Source: Poronia punctata
Lineage: Eukaryota; Ascomycota; Sordariomycetes; Xylariales; Xylariaceae
Direction: 5' to 3'
Assembly: GCA_022579005.1 (NCBI GenBank)
Contig: MU401526.1
Coordinates: forward strand, 103,918-167,917
DNA: 64,000 bases
The notes beneath the pieces are model-generated. The model made no database searches, was not told the DNA's origin, and saw only the letters and a list, made by a program, of their open reading frames with translations. This document shows positions 10,586-24,163 of this stretch, piece after piece; position 1 is the first letter of the stretch, and the number at the start of each line of letters is the position of its first letter. The translations under genes and the position numbers were made by a program.

Positions 10586-12071
10586 CTAGGTAAACTTAAC
10601 AACAAGCAACGCAGCAATTAAGGGCAAAACTGCCATCATAATCACCGTAAAAGTAGCCGCCGAAAAGACCTGCTTCCTGGGTCCTTCCCGAAGCATAGAA
10701 TCAAAAATAACATCCAGTCTTTCCGCCATCTGCGCTTCTCCAAACCCATTCTTCACTCGCTCGACCCCGGCCTTTGACATCTCTGCTAGTTGCTCGGGCG
10801 AGAGTTCATGAAGGACATTCCTCATCACATCTGTCCATTTACCGACCTTGTCGGGTGATCTCAACCAACCCGTGACATCCTCGACCACAGTCTCCGTCGG
10901 CCCGCCGCTATCGGCAGCCAGCACGGGGAGGCCGCGCAACATAGCCTCGAGAGGCACTATTCCAAAGTGTTCATTCGTCGGCGTATACACGAGTAGCCTA
11001 GCCGAGGAAAGGAGCATCTCTTTCAATAATTTAGTGACGTTGTGCAAGAAGACGACTTCGACGTCGCGGGGAACAGCGTGTGCCGTCTGCGGTGTGCGGA
11101 CTGTCATATTCTTAAGCCCTAAGGATTCAGCCAAGGATACTAATTCGGCGTGATAGTTTACGTTCTCGGACACGCGGGGATCGTAGCCGCCCGCCACAGC
11201 CAGTCTGACGCCAGACCGCTCAGCGGGAGTTAATTGTGCGAAAGCGCGAATGGCCAATGCGATGTCCTTCTTGCGCTCGAAACGGTTGATGCTGAGGATG
11301 AATTTCATTCCTTTCCACAGCGGTTCTGCGTCTTCCTTGATCTTCTTCTCTTCGTCCGAACTCTTATTATGGGTATTCGTGTCGACGCAGGGATACACCG
11401 TCTCGAGAGTCTTTCTCGCCGCAAGACCAGGCCATGTCCTGCTCACGACCCCCTTCGTGAAATTCGAATTAACAGCAATGGCGTCGGCAAAGCTCATGCT
11501 CCATTGCTCCCACATATCAAACGGTACTCTGTACATGCGTTTCCACCACTTCTGTCTACCCTGCGCGAGAAGGAGGTCCGGGAAATGGCAATAGAAAAAT
11601 ATGCGTCCGCGCGGGTAAACGAATTGTAAGAGTGGTAAGCCGGCGCTCAGCTGGTCGACAAAGAACGCATCGGGTTTGAGATTGTTCAGATCTGAGCTGA
11701 GGTACATCTGCAGAATAAGGTGGAGTTGGCGAAGGATGGCGCAGAGAATACTAAAGCGGCCGAGAATCGAAGGGGGGACGATGGTATTCCCGCCGACCTT
11801 GATGTTCTTCAAGGTGCCTGCGTTCATGCATTAGTATGTCTGATCGGCTATTTGGAATTGAAAGGAAGACCGGTTCCATACCATCTCGAACTTCGTCAAA
11901 ACAATGGCCGGGATCGCAGTGGTTAGTATATATGACGACTTTGTGTCCGCGCTTCTGCAGTCCTACCGCGGCATCCACGACAAGCCTCTCTGCACCCCCA
12001 ATGCCCAGATCGGGGTGTATGAAGACTATAGTCTTGCTGCGCTCGCTGCTAGTCTTGGTTTTCTCGCCCAT
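10586..12071 (-). CDS. ALG2: Alpha-1,3/1,6-mannosyltransferase ALG2
   Basis: GT4-family enzyme that adds the second and third mannose to the dolichol-linked N-glycan precursor on the cytosolic face of the ER. Exons: 12071-11882 and 11817-10586; a 64-base intron (donor GTATGG, branch TACTAAT, acceptor CGCAG) splits the Gly codon of VRDGTLKN. The product is 473 residues, normal for the family. Visible features: [18 protein letters not shown] at 18-35, typical of ALG2; [13 protein letters not shown] after the intron; the GT4 E-x7-E motif at Glu346 and Glu354 (EHFGIVPLE); and a C-terminal hydrophobic anchor over about the last 25 residues. It lies downstream of and co-oriented with the CorA-like gene, 606 bases away. 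Confidence 0.95.
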
Positions 12072-12677
12072 AGTGAAGGTGAAGAGGCAAGGCCCAGTGC
12101 CATTGCCTAGTAGGCCCCCGGTAATTCGTATCGACGGACCTCACAGTCAAAATGCCGTCTACTATAGGAGATTGGGAACCTGGTGAGGATGCAGTTCGAG
12201 CTTGAGGGGGGGAATTGACGTAACTGTAGCCTGTAGGTACCTAAACAAGGGAGCTCCACGCAATGATGGATGATTTTCAAAAGCTCCAGAGCAGATACGT
12301 CTGTCACTTTCAGCCCTATTGACCCCACATACCCCACCTTCCAAATCCCGCTAAGGTTAGGTTAATTTGCTCTGAGTGGATGTCACTAATCCTCGTACCC
12401 CCACGACCTCTTATTTCGTTTTGCTTGAGTTCACCAAGCACCCAAGGTGTGCCCGGCCAAGGTACTCGTATGTTTAAATGTGACAAAAGGAGATGGACTC
12501 TACATGTTCGGGATGCCGGTTAGAAACAGGAGGTCAAACACACAAGGAACTGATGCCTTAGACAAAAAGTCTCCAAATGCCGCTGCATGACATTCACATA
12601 ACACCAGTCCTGACTCCTATCTAACTAAAACCATTGAAATAATAAGTTTTATGACATGTGACTTATATTATCCGTGT
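12072..12677. other. Intergenic between ALG2 and CorA-like gene
   Basis: About 600 bases with no gene seen. It must contain the ALG2 promoter and the 3' end of the upstream minus-strand gene. Confidence 0.6.
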
Positions 12678-14564
12678 TCAACCAAAACTGGAATGTTTGG
12701 CAAGCCGGTTAATGTAACCCTTCAAGGCGTCGTAGTCCCAAAGATAAAAAACATAGGCAAAAAGGGTTATCGGAATGCACAGAACAAAGAACCACCACCA
12801 TTTAACTGATGATTGGCCAAGGAGGTTGAGGTTCATCCCAAATAATCCAGAGGTAAAGCTTAGTGGAATAAACAGTGTCGCTAGCAACGTGAGTTTCTTG
12901 ACCCTCCCTGACTGTTCAATGGCCTTGCGAGACTCCTCTATCGCGGTTACATTCATGGCCAGGGCCATGCCCTTGTAACACATGTTTACCAAATTGGCAC
13001 AGCGGGCATGTAGCTGATCATAATCCTCCTGAAGACCCTTTGCAGTGAATGGTCCACCGGGGGCACCGAAGCTTAGGAAATTGGCCGTCTTGTCCTCGGC
13101 ACTCTTCCAGTCATAACCGGGCGTGCCGCCATCACTGGGCGTCGGAATCCCTGCAGTGACCCCACCCGATAGAGCGACGCTGTGGTCAGCTAGCTTGCGA
13201 AGTGCATGGTTACTATCCTTTAATTGTTGTGCATGCCGACTAAGGATCGTTGAGAAGTACTGGAAGGTCCCAAGCGTAGCCGACGGAACAAAACCGGCAG
13301 CTACGCCGTTCATGTGTTCCTGAATTCTAGACTCCATCAGGTTTAAAAACTGTGCCTCGGAATATACGGCGTGGGCAAACAATGGAATACACATGGAAAG
13401 AGGGTCATGGGGCGCTTGCCGTGCCAGATCGACAAGCTCGATTAAGGAATCGTATTGCAGGGGCAGCACAGCCGTGCTTTGCTGGATGCGTGCCTTGGCG
13501 TTCTCGTCTGTGTCAAGGTGAGCTGTGGTTGTTCGAAAGGCCATCTTGTGATGGTGTTGTAGGATAGGCAATGCTACGGGTTCCGCCTCAAGGTGGTGTG
13601 TCCACGGGCCAGGGGGGGACTTCTCCAGAGGTCTACCTTGATCCATCCAGACGATGACTAAAATGTCAGTTAATAGACGTCTTCCCCAGTTGTGCGTTGA
13701 TATATTACTTACTAGCCCAGCTTCCGTTCGATCTTGTAAGACAAAAGGATATCCATTGCTCAACCACCGAGACAGAATTGCATACGGTTGAATACTCGCG
13801 CACAATCGAGTCCCCACAGCGTGCTTTGGACCTCAGTTGTTGTCTCTTATATTCCGCAAGCTCGGCGGACTGATCAAACCTTTGCCATGGAACATCCTGG
13901 TTCCCAGATACATTTCGAAGAATAAGTGTGCTTACGCAAAGGCGATGGATGTTGTTTGCTGAGGAAGCAAGCGAGGGTGTGCTGTAACAATGTTTGAGAG
14001 TATTCGCGATCAAGAAGTCCATATGTCTCCTGAAAAACTCGGGATCTATACTGTACTTGCTTCCAATAGCCGCTAACCAGGATGGTGATATGGATCCACG
14101 AATGAATACTATCTCTCCCGTCGCGCTTTGTGTCTCTGAGGCGGCAGTGTCACCAGAGGCAGTATTGGTAGCGAAGAATGCATCATGTTGTCTTGGGCTA
14201 TAACGCTGGACGGGCCATTTCCCTGCCCGGCTGTTGTAGACGACGACCAAATCGTGGGCAGGTTCGGAAATCGATGGAATAAGACCTCTACCTTCTTCTT
14301 TTCTCGAGTTGAAAATAGTACGATCAGAGATCAGCCAGTCAACGATATCTCTATAGTGGTCCCCCGGGAAGACAGAAACACCCGAGGTTCGCTGCGATAA
14401 GGAAAGTATTGCTCGGGCATAGTCTTCAGGCGTGGCTGTGAAGACGAATGTTAGCCCACAGTCAACGTCAAGTAGCCTAAGGGGTATAGGCCGATTGAAC
14501 ATGCAGTCTAGGTATACAGGATAGGCGCTCGACAGGACTTACAGGCGGGATTTCGGAGGCTCAT
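12678..14564 (-). CDS. CorA-like Mg2+ transporter-type membrane protein
   Basis: Three-exon model: 14564-14543, 14435-13713, 13657-12678; 574 residues. Intron 1 (107 bases) has donor GTAAGT and GGCTAAC followed by CTTCACAG; intron 2 (55 bases) has donor GTAAGT and acceptor TTTTAG. The C-terminal third carries the CorA signature: a long helical segment (KAIEQSGRVKKLTLLATL), then TM1 ending in TSGLFGMN, whose GMN tripeptide is diagnostic of the ion pore, and a tryptophan-rich TM2 (WWWFFVLCIPITLFAYVF). The N-terminal 400 residues are a soluble domain typical of fungal CorA-like proteins with no clear enzyme motif. The first exon is only 22 bases if translation starts at 14564; an in-frame ATG at 14702 would add 46 residues. 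Transport substrate is not proven; many fungal members are uncharacterised. Confidence 0.8.
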
Positions 14565-15569
14565 TTTTCTGCTTGCTGAGATATGCGCCCGAAAGTGTTC
14601 TCCGTCGCCACTACGCGCTGCAGGCCTGGCTAAACAATGTTCCCAAAGATGTGTCAATGTAGAAACGCGGACCAGAGGATGCGAAGTCACAAAAGCTGAC
14701 AACCTCCAGATTATGCGGTGGGCTGCCGACAGTCAAGAAGCTTCGCCCCTGCATTGTCGTAGTCTTCGATCGATCCTTCTCTATATGTAACATCCAGAAA
14801 GTGATATATTGGTCTGGAATGCACCCGGACCCAGCTAAAAAGGAACGGTAGGAACCCAAGTCTATACACCTCTATCTCGCCTTCCTCGTACAGCTTCAAT
14901 GGCCGCGTGAAGATTACCTACCTAAGGTAAGCAAGGTTAATTACTTGGATTAGCGATACCAATATTTGCAACATTGTTAGAGAGAGATACCGGCGACACG
15001 AGGATAACCTACACCACGCCTCTCAACAACATTATGGTGGCCACGCCTCGCACGTTGTGACTTGACAGATGTCGACTACATGTGCCATACCAATTGCTCA
15101 CTGATATACTTGTCTTGATCGAATAGCCATATTTAAAAGCACATTATTCTGCAAGACCTTGTTTTCACACCCCAACGATTGACTGCATTAGCTACATTAA
15201 GGGTTACTGGTTGAAGAAACTCACTTCCTAACCTAGTCGCTTCGTGTTTACATACAGTTGCGCCTGCTAACGAACGCCCCAAGACATGCAGGGTATGTTT
15301 AAGAAATTTGACCGAGCCCATAACCCGTGAAACCGGTGGTTGACGCTTAGAATGAATGGAAAACGAAAGAAAAAAAACGGAGAAAGAAAGGGGGAAAGGG
15401 GGGAAAGTGGGAAACCAGGAAGAAAAATAAAAAAGAATAGAGTTCCCCACATGCGCCAGTCTAGGGTATCAATCCCAAGGAGAATAGACCAGGCCAAGCT
15501 TTTCCAGTCACAGCTTCCCCTATGTGAAATCCTTCGCATGTCTGTTTAGCGTGCCATCATTATCACGCT
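14565..15569. other. Intergenic between CorA-like gene and KCS1
   Basis: About 1 kb with no gene seen. It contains a purine-rich stretch at 15360-15435 just beyond the KCS1 stop codon. Confidence 0.6.
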
Positions 15570-18500
15570 TCACTCGCTAACACTCATATCGTCCTCCTCG
15601 TCTTCTAAATCTTCGCTATACTTTGGAAGAGGCAGCAGTCCCATCTCACGACGCACATCCCTCTGTATACGTAGGAAGTATTTCCGAAGGGTCGCAAGGC
15701 CGCGTAAAAAGCCTCGATCCGGTTCGTCCGGGTGATTAGGAGGGCATGGCTTATCCGTCGCCAAATCGCCAGCCGTCACACTATTGGCAAAGTCCGCCAT
15801 CTTGAAGTCAATTTCCGCCTTGCGGCTCCGGCGTCTTTTAACTTCCCAGGTATCCTCCGTGTCCGTTGCGAAGTCAGTCGAGTCCTCGGCAGCCGTATCG
15901 TTGCCGTCATCGGGCGCCATCGCATCGTAGAACATGAGAAGACTTGCGGCATAAAACCGGTAGCCACACAACCGACGGACTGTAGCTTCCAGCTGGTTGA
16001 GCTTCTGGAGGATGGTCGGAATATGCCTGAGAACACTACTATAATCAACACCGTCATATAAGAACATGGTGAGCGTGTCCTGAAACTCCTTGCCGGCCTT
16101 CAGATTGCGCCCGTAGTACTTGTCCCGAAACACGTAGGTTTCTGACTTGGCATCCCAGGTTTGGAGCCCGCAGACCCGGACGCCCAGCTCTCTCGAGGTC
16201 GTCTCTGCGCACTTGCGTCGCTGGGATTCTTGCTTCTTCGGGCTGGCGTCGACACCGTATTGCCTTGTGCCCATCTTCAAATCCATGATGCAAGGTCTTT
16301 TCATTCCGGCCGTAAGATCTTCAAGCAATAGAAAGTATTCGACTCTAGAATCCCGCTGTGTCTGGGCTTCTTTTGGATTTATCGGTCGGGGTATCCTCCT
16401 CGGCTCGGCATCCGGGCTAGGAATCGCCGAAGGTACAGCTGAGGACATCTCGGACTTCGGCAATTGAAGTTTCGCCAACGTTTCGTGATCTACGTCTTTC
16501 ATCACCTCCGCCTCCCCACACTTTTTAGAATCCTGAAATAACGGTGGTAGTTCCATTGCTCCGCCGTCGCCACGATAACCAGCATCATCTGCATCTTCGA
16601 AATACTTCAGATCGCCACGAGCTTCGCCGACGTCCATAGGCTTGCGCCGTAACTTGCTGCCGGAATACCGTCGTTTCCGCGTAAGTGGAGAGAACTTTTC
16701 CCTCAGAACGTCAGGCTCTGGCGCACTAGTACCAGTTACATCCTTGACGTGCCGTGCGTCGCATGGGCCGAGAACACCGCTTCCTGGCCCCAAATCGCTC
16801 TGGTGGTGCACAAGGCTTGCAGGAGTCTTGACATCACGTGGCTTTTCCGACAATGAAGGGCTGCCACACTCCCCGTCAACCAATGGAAGGTTTGATAGTG
16901 ACCTCGAGGGACGCTGTGCTGATCGCAGGGAGACGGCACGATGATACGACGCAGGCCGCTGGTACTTGTGCACCGTGATGGGCTGTCGCAGAAACGCATC
17001 GTTAAAGACCTCATTCCGTAGTTTCTTGTTGACTGTCGTCGCCCCCCAGCTATTAGCATGGCGGTCTTCTAACGACGGTCGAGCAGCTTGCGTGGTCTGG
17101 GGAGCATTTTGATCCGGCTTTGAATCCCCCAGCACGTTTGAACTACGCTGTACCATGGCTGCGGATGCGCTCCTAGGACGTTCTCTGATGCCCGGAATCA
17201 TTGGTTGGAGCAAACTCCGGGGTAGGATATGCTGATTATCAACAAAGGTGACAGTAGGGACAGAAGTGGGTCGCGACTGCAGGGATTGGCTAACTACTCT
17301 TCGATGGTTCTGGTCCTCGTAGCCGTTTGATGATGGACGCATCGCCGTCTCGCCGTTGCCGTCGCTGCTCTTGGACAGTGTGCTAGATTCAGCTAGTAAC
17401 TTCGTAGTTCCCGAGTCTTCGTCTCTCTTAACCACCGACTTCCGACGTGGTTGCTTCTGATACGTCACGTTCAGAACTCCGATATACCTGCAAGTCATAA
17501 ATTAGTTAGTTTGCGTGTTTATACCCACGGCTGATGCAAGTCATGGCGATACTGGACATCACCAGAGGAGAATTTGTAAAGAGTTTACAGACCTTGGTAG
17601 GAAAGGCAGGAGATCCCGGTGGTATCGCTCAATTTTTTCATAGAACTCATTTTCTCGGTTATTAAGCTGCTTGCACACAGCTCTTTTAGAGAATCTCCAT
17701 ATAGTAGTATGACCTCCGACCTGATGCTTGTATGGTATCAACTCAATAGCTTCAAGGGGAACCTTGGGCCCGAGCTGATGCTCGTGTACTACGTCTTCGT
17801 AGTACCGAGGAGTAGACCGCGAGGTCCTCGAAGGGGTCTCACACGGTTGGGTCTCAAAGTCAAAATCAATTTCAACAGCGCTATCATGATCTTCTCTGTT
17901 GGGCATGTTCCCGCGACGTAGCACGCCGTCCTTCCTACCTTTGGGCTGATCCTCATGACCAACGTCGAGACTTTCGCTTTCCGCCTCTGGCTCATCTGCC
18001 TTCACGAGCCACGGGTGAGCCTTGGCCGTCGAAGTACGACTGATGGGCTTCGGGGGCTCCACTTCCTCAATGACACAAGATTCTTCTTCTTCCTCGGATC
18101 CCTCCAGACTCTGATGGGGTAGAAACACCGCCGATGATATTTTTTCTTCAGACGACTCCTCATCTTCTTCCACAGACCCTCTGATCTCCGTGGCACGGCC
18201 TCCAGGTGCCGCTAAACTCTGTGTATCAGTTCTTTCGGCGGCTTTTGGAACATCACCAGTAGAGGAGGATCTTTTATTAGGGGATGGTCTACCACGTTCA
18301 GCCTGTTGCTCCCGGCCATGCTCGAGAGTGAGATACCTATCCTCATGAAGTTCAAAATAATCGTTTTTGTTGCTTTGATCCAAGCCATTCCCGGCAGACA
18401 CCGCGGCGCTTGGCACTTGATCTTCGGTGTCTGGCACAGGCCGCAAACCCAGAAAATCCGCGGCTCGGCGAGGAGTATCCACGTTTTGCGACTCTTGATC

Positions 18501-19757
18501 ATCATTAGCACCCAAGCGCGGCTGGCCCTCCGTCTGGGGCAGCGAGAGCAACGGTCTTTCGCGAGGTGTCTTGGATTCTCTCCTTTTCACCTTATCAACA
18601 GGAAGACCCTCCTTGAAAAATCGAAGACTGTGACTCGCTTTACGACTGCGTGTTGGTTCCATCCCAGCCAGTACTTCAGTGATGGATTTCTCGACTTGAC
18701 CGTCTTCGTGTCCAACAACATCACCGGTGCCGATGGACCACACTTTCTCGGGGGCCTTATCGCTTCTCCATGCTCGGTACTCGCTACGAGGCTCATAGTT
18801 GGGGCCCGAGTCATCTAATGGCACCGTCAGACCATCTTCGTGGTTAACTGGATCGCCTCCATAATTATCCATAGGTAATCTGGCGTCATGGTCCATGTGC
18901 GTACGGGATTCTGCTCCCGTACGCTCTAGAGAGTGACCTCTTGCTCGGACCGTAGCAAAGGGATCAATAGCCGTCATAGTTTCAGTAGCAGTAGCCATTG
19001 TAACAGGCCCGGGGGATGCTATCGAGAGGGCTGAGTGTGCTGACGAGGGTAGTGAAGGTGAAGAAGCCGCGCGGTTAGGGTCAATACGTCTCTGTTTGGT
19101 AGTTGGTATCAGTGAAGGGCCGGAAGACTGTGGTAAGTTCCCGTCGAGGCGCGACCCGCGAAGCGCTTGGCAATTGCTGGGCGCATTATTGTTCTGGGTT
19201 GGTCGGATGGGTTCTTTATCGTGGGGATACCCGTGGTCCACTTCGGATTCGAGCTGTCGCTGGTCTGGCCGATTGCCAGAATTAGAGGAAATCCCACGGG
19301 CAGATGCAAGAGCTTGAGTCAGCAAAGATGATCCGGTCGACCTAGGTGTAACCAGCGGCGGCCTTGGTCTTTTATTATGATCTCCATCGTCGACAGGAAC
19401 AGTCGCCGAGGGCGGAGAAGAAGATGGGGCGGACACTGCAGGGGAATGTCCAGGGGGATGGCCGAGAGGGTGTGTTGGAGAGGAGGCGTCGATGACAACG
19501 GGACGTGCATGATCAGAGATTGCTTGGGTCTGTGGTTGGGAGCCAGTCAGAGCTGGGGAAGAGGAGGATGGGTCGTCAGTCGCAGAACCAGTGGCAGTAG
19601 ATGCGGGAGCGGGAGCGGTAGAAGTGATAAGAGGAGTGATAGATGGAGCATTGGCATTGGCATTGAGACTGGCATGGGGAATTGGCGTGACCGGCAGGGA
19701 CTCGCTCACCCGTGCAGCACATGCGGCATTTTCGGGCTGACAGGAAGGGCTGGACAT
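15570..19757 (-). CDS. KCS1: Inositol hexakisphosphate kinase (Kcs1 type)
   Basis: Makes inositol pyrophosphates such as 5-InsP7 from InsP6, linked in fungi to phosphate signalling and polyphosphate. Exons: 19757-17593 and 17487-15570; the 105-base intron splits an Arg codon so that LLPFLPR joins YIGVLNVTY. Total 1360 residues. The first ~660 residues are low-complexity (Ser, Pro, Asp/Glu-rich). The kinase N-lobe is at about 665-730 ([16 protein letters not shown]). A disordered insert of roughly 350 residues follows. The catalytic core starts with [10 protein letters not shown] and contains the inositol-polyphosphate-kinase motif PxxxDxKxG as Pro1120, Asp1124, Lys1126, Gly1128. Near the end, [11 protein letters not shown] matches the metal-binding DFA segment. 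The acidic tail ([13 protein letters not shown]) is typical of disordered fungal extensions. Confidence 0.93.
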
Positions 19758-22700
19758 GAGGTATACATTTGGCGAGAGGGACGGCCTCTTCGGGTTGAGT
19801 CAGATTGGGTCGGTAAAAATTATTGAGGGATGAAGAGGTATGGCAACATGTAGTTTTTAGTCTACAGGTCACAGAGTTAAATGCATGATGTGTGTTTTGG
19901 ATTGAAAGACCGGGTGGCGTCAATGCTGACAGTCGGTATACAAAGTACCTGAAAAGGTTCAATTTAGGGTGGAGAAATGCCCCAGGTGGTACTTGCGTAG
20001 TAGCCAAGCAGCTAGAAGGCTTTCTGTGTCACAGCGCATGTCCTCGTCATAGGGACCTTCCAGCACTAGGATAAGTGGAGCTCGACGCTTTCAGACCAAG
20101 CAGGAGAGGTCGAATGGGGGTACCGCGTACCTTGTGCCACCGACGGTCACAGCTCAAACACGAGGAATTCAATACTTGCAGTGCCAACCTAACTTATCTC
20201 AACCTTGGAACCATCTCTCCACCGGCGCCGCCGCTGCCCAGACGTATGGTAACTCCTGTTGCTCTATCTATCTGTACCAGACTGCAGAAAATCCTGGCAC
20301 TTTGGTCCATACTTACGAGTACGACCTCGAGTTCATGTACCTACATGTAGGTGGTCTAGGCCGGATATTCCAACGTCGTTGACGCGCTTTTGTAAAGCTT
20401 CACGATAGACAGGCCTCCCATATCTTCAGCTCTTAAAAGATTCGAGACTAGCAGGGATGCATCATTCACAATGGCCGCCCAATGTAACCAACTGCCGGCC
20501 CGGCGGCTCCCACGTGTCCGGAGTCGGGTTCCAACTATTTTGCCTTGGTTCCCCATTACCTGCCTACAGCTATGTACCTAAAGTACCTAGGTTAGGTTAG
20601 GTTAGGTAAAGTACATACCTGCCTGGCTATTATATGTCCATACGTGTACGAAGAGACTATCGTATTCCTTTTCATACCCTCAACTTACATGCCGACACAT
20701 GAAAAGAGACAAAGAATTATACCAGGAAGATCCCGCCTGCCTTGCTACGAGTATGTACTCAACATGGCTATACGTATATCACAGGTTGTAGCCTGTAGGA
20801 TACGTGGGTGTGTGTAACGCCATCTTTCCGGTATCGTTATTCAAGAATGTGTCAAGCAAATACGTTAGTCTGGGTCGTTACGTGCCCTATCCAGCCACAG
20901 CTGTAACATGATTCACATGATCACTTTAAACTTTGCCAATGAGAACGGCACGGGGGGAAGCAGTGCGATCTGTGCTGTCAAAGGGTAGCCCGAGACAATA
21001 TTCTGCAAAGTATTATTATATTTTCATGGAAATGATGCAAAATTGTCGGCAGCCTGCCCCGACAGTCGCAACAACAGATGATGCTGGACCACTCTCGTCA
21101 GTTGTTACTAGGCTACGTAAATTATAACCACCGGGGAACCTTGATCACGTTTTGCCCCCATTGCTTTTTACAGGTCGACTTCTGCTTCTACCCGTGATCC
21201 ATATCACTAGATGTGGATAATCATATACCCCGGATCTCGGATAATGCATCCCCGTGGATTGTGCAAGACTTTCCCAAACCTAGTGATTGATAGACATGTT
21301 CGATATCCTCCTGACCAGAAACATCAAATACGTCGTCTATTTAGACAGACATGTTTATTTATCCTTATTACTGCCAAGTTAGGAACAATTAAAGGTAACA
21401 GTAGTAATTACAAACAAGGCGCCATACGCGCGGCAATTTCTAGTTGATCATCGTTGGTGCGTCTGTGTAATATACCTACCAGAATAGTATGTGTATCTCA
21501 AGGAAGACAAATGCGGTACACGGGGGACAAGGACGGACGGATCTTCTATCCGGCCAAGATTGGGCCGGTGTTGGTCGATCAAGACCTTATTATACATCCA
21601 CAAGCATTCTGTGTGCTCATATTACGACGAGGCCATTATCGTGAAAACCAACCAGGGTAAATCTTAAATGGCCGTGTCTCCAGATTTAACTAAGGTTACT
21701 CACTCGTACATACTACAGTAATAGCTTCTTGACCAATCAATCTACAACGTGCCTTTCAAAAAGAGTTGTTTTCGATGCACAGAATTGAAAAACCTAAGTT
21801 AACCTACTGCTGCCTGCATATTATGACTATCAACCCCATATGTTGCACATAGATTGCATCACGGGCGTTTGTACATCCTACCTATTTCGATAACTGGAGA
21901 TCTACTTATCTCCACCATCAATCTGTATATGGATGTAACTACCCGTGTGAAGCAGGTGTTCTCTTGATATGCCGTGACCCAATGTCCATGTAACCTAGTC
22001 TAGATTCTTGCCAAAAAGATCCTTCTCGGCAGGCCGTTCGAGATTCATTTTGTAACCGGTATGCGACTGTGAACTGACTGGATGGACGAGCATACATATG
22101 TGATTGTACTCTCAACTACTACGTGTACGAGATGAGCACCATTTACATACTTGCAAGTAAGAGTGTATTTTATCACAGCAACACACGCCTACCTATCCGG
22201 AACTACATCTCGTATGTCACCGATCATTTACAAATCATCTCCATCTGTTAGGTAATGTGGATTGACATGTGGGCCGATATACGTAAATACACAGATGGGT
22301 TGACAAGACTATTGACTGCACGCTCAGCTCTTGTCGTGACCGCAAGGGGTATGTATTCAGGATAATATCAATTCTGTCAGCTGTGTACTTCTTTTTTTAA
22401 CGTACAGCCCAAATAGTAGCATTCTAATAACCTACATTACGTGTATATGGCCTTGGCTGTGCAAAGTATGGTAGATAATACCTATCTGTGCGTAGGCCGT
22501 AAGCTTATCATCTTATTATGCATCTCCCCTGTTCCTACAGGATACAAATAGGTATATGTGCTCAAGCCTCAATGTCAAGTCAAACTTTGCCGGCATTCGG
22601 AAAGAGCTTCTGGTACTCACTCGTAAGTCTCCAACGTGACACTTCCGCTTATAGTTAAAGATTTCTTACCTAAGTACAGGTATCTAATATGTTGATTTCA

Positions 22701-24163
22701 ATGTTTCTTGCAAACCTAACGTACTAACCACTAGCTAGCTGCCTTGGTTTATGATGGGCAGACATGTCAATCAAGCCTTGAAAAATGCAACTTGTATGTT
22801 TGATGGCGCCATGAGAATCAATACTTTACGGTCCTTGCTAGGAACACTCCAAATGTCCCCTGCCAAGAACCCACATGATAAAGGTCCAAGGGAAAGAAAG
22901 CCCAGTACAACATACATACAAAGATAGACAGATACGTATACTCAACCCTATCATATCAAATCCCCAAATCTAGACCATGGAGGCCTCTCCGATATCATGA
23001 ATGGCACATATATATCCCTACTTACCTTTTGATAACAAACGAAGGCGCATCCAGTCAGCTTATATCTATTTATCGGTATGTTTCTACAAGTATGCCTATC
23101 TCCAACTCACCAGCCAAGGCCGGGGGAGACTATGCCACTTTGAACAGAAAAGCTTATCGCTACCGGAGTAAACTACACCAGTCATAGTTGGCCATGTTTC
23201 GTTATTATCTGGCAGAATATACCTACACACGTACCTATCATATAGGTTGTTGTAGGTAACTACTAGTATACACTGGACTTTATGTATGTCTACAAGGAAA
23301 CCATGAGTATAGTTAAAGCGTACACCTACATGTATTCACCGGTCAAGGTTCTACCTACGGTAGATGTCAGTGAGTTAAAAAAGGTCTCTCAGTCTTGAGC
23401 CGCGTCAGCCTACCCACGTTACATAATACAATATCTGTCCAAGTGAAATCACCCCTACCCAGGTAGGTACCAAAGATGCGTGATCGGAGCAGACGATAAG
23501 AGAACGGCTGTGGAGCTATATATTCTACCTTCCTCGTATCCAAGACCGTCAGGATCAGGGAAGGTAGGTACTACGCACGTGTCGCTCGGGATTACCATTG
23601 TTCAGGTTTTTGACCGCCTGTATGCATGACGACCGGCCTCGACCTGCATAACAAGCCTAGGTACTCAAGAAGTGCACATATCTGGGTTAGTCCGATAGGT
23701 AGTAGGTAGGATTATTACTCTCTTGTGTAGCATCGCATTTGATGATACCGAACCGAAGAACTGATAAGGCAGTTTATGGGTTAAACACCTATGCAATGAG
23801 TCCAGGGTCAGTTCAGCACGTAATAGAAGATGTACTCATGTTACACACTACTTACGAAAGACTGTCGTTTGGCTAACAAGAATGTTCTAACTTAAGCATC
23901 CCAAGCTGCCCGGCTGCTGAGTGCAAGTGCGCTTCCTTTGAAATGATGATAACACAGGCCGTAGGTATTAGGAAGCTGGTCATGAAGCCACTAGCAACGG
24001 TCTACCTGAGTGGTCCATCTAAACCCAAACCACCAGGCAGTTCCTTTAAAGGGATAATCATATGAGACCACAAATTATATATTATCATGCCCTCCCCAGT
24101 CAGAAGCCTAGTTCTTAAAACAGTGTATTAGAACCCTCCTATTACCAAGGGTGGACTTAGTGA
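19758..24163. other. 4.4-kb gene-free stretch
   Basis: No frame longer than about 90 residues and none with protein-like composition. Base composition is ordinary, so this is not RIP-degraded sequence. It contains TTAGGT repeats near 20589-20607 and many short TACCTA/TAGGTA motifs of the kind common in intergenic DNA of these fungi. No tRNA-like fold was noticed. Confidence 0.6.

Noticed and set aside
14508..14702. 64-codon frame upstream of the CorA-like gene as a separate small gene
   Set aside because: Its 3' part is the first exon of the CorA-like gene read through the intron donor; kept only as an alternative upstream start.
20589..20607. TTAGGT repeats as an interstitial telomere
   Set aside because: The unit is TTAGGT, not TTAGGG, with only three to four copies; similar motifs recur in other intergenic regions here.
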